From: a virus
DNA: 23,607 bases
Direction: 5' to 3' (one strand)
Virus record (IMG/VR): IMGVR_UViG_3300031957_001947
Span: 1-23,607 of that record
The position numbers were made by a program, and so were the translations under genes. A model generated the notes under the pieces. That model had not been told where the DNA came from. It was given only the letters and a program-made list of their open reading frames with translations, and made no database searches. Shown piece after piece: positions 23,503-23,607 of the stretch; positions within the stretch are counted from its first letter, which is position 1; each line of letters begins with the position of its first letter.

Positions 23503-23607
23503 TTAGTTCTCCTTTACTTGTGCGTTGAAACGCTTGACTAACTTTCTGTAACGGTAGTTTAGAGACTGCTCTGTCTTTACGCCGCAAATAGCAAGGGCAA
23601 CTTCCTT
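23503..23607 (-). CDS. C-terminal end of an unknown leftward gene (partial)
   Basis: Reading leftward, a frame is open from the window edge to a TAA at 23505-23503, giving 34 residues that end RKLVKRFNAQVKEN. The stop is one base before the next ATG and overlaps that gene's ribosome-binding region, as expected in a compact phage operon. The fragment is basic and could form two helices (EVALAICGVKTEQSLNYRYR resembles a helix-turn-helix spacing). The length is too short for identification. Confidence 0.5.
   Translation of the reverse strand, partial: KEVALAICGVKTEQSLNYRYRKLVKRFNAQVKEN

Noticed and set aside
1-23607. tRNA genes, CRISPR arrays, insertion sequences and phage attachment sites.
   Set aside because: No cloverleaf-like sequence, regularly spaced repeat, transposase or integrase was seen on reading the window by eye. 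A computed scan could still reveal weak cases.

Overview
The window is part of a tailed double-stranded DNA phage genome, most likely a short-tailed (podovirus-type) phage with T7-like virion architecture. A large terminase with complete ATPase and nuclease motifs is followed directly by a portal gene. The left half carries a ~800-residue tail-nozzle-like gene and three successively larger, largely helical proteins (215, 771 and 1794 residues) in the order expected of T7 internal virion (ejection) proteins gp14, gp15 and gp16. No rRNA, tRNA, transposon, CRISPR array or bacterial chromosomal gene was seen. No replication, RNA polymerase or endolysin gene is visible. The family calls resemble uncultured marine podovirus gene sets; that is an impression from motifs, and the host cannot be named.

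Layout. Positions 1-22463 form one rightward late (virion/packaging) transcription unit. Most stops and starts are fused (TAATG, TGATG, ATGA) or only a few bases apart. Left to right: the tail end of a structural gene; a free-standing GIY-YIG homing endonuclease; the tail-nozzle (gp12-like) protein; three tail-appendage-like proteins sharing an N-terminal signature; the ejection-protein trio; a small membrane/coiled-coil protein; two beta-rich orphan virion-like proteins; an acidic small protein coupled to a two-helix holin-like peptide; three extremely basic mini-proteins; a sigma-region-4-like regulator; two small proteins, one a candidate small terminase; the large terminase; the portal; an FmdB-derived protein without zinc ligands; an acidic-tailed protein; and a scaffolding-like protein. 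A strong rho-independent terminator at 22538-22575 ends the unit. Positions 22603-23607 hold a convergent leftward operon: a truncated unknown gene, an Api92-like gene and a NUMOD4-HNH-AP2 homing endonuclease.

How the genes fit together: terminase, portal and scaffold build and fill the head; the gp11/gp12-like proteins and the appendage trio form the tail; the ejection proteins act in delivering DNA. The gene order is a rotation of the T7 late region, with terminase before portal. The major capsid gene, expected directly after the scaffold gene, is absent, because the terminator and the leftward operon occupy that place. The most notable signals are a duplicated leader element (5519 and 14168) that may be a phage promoter, the trio of overlapping basic mini-proteins, the sigma-region-4-only regulator before the terminase, the cysteine-less FmdB fold, and the hairpin-rich convergent junction that could encode a small RNA.
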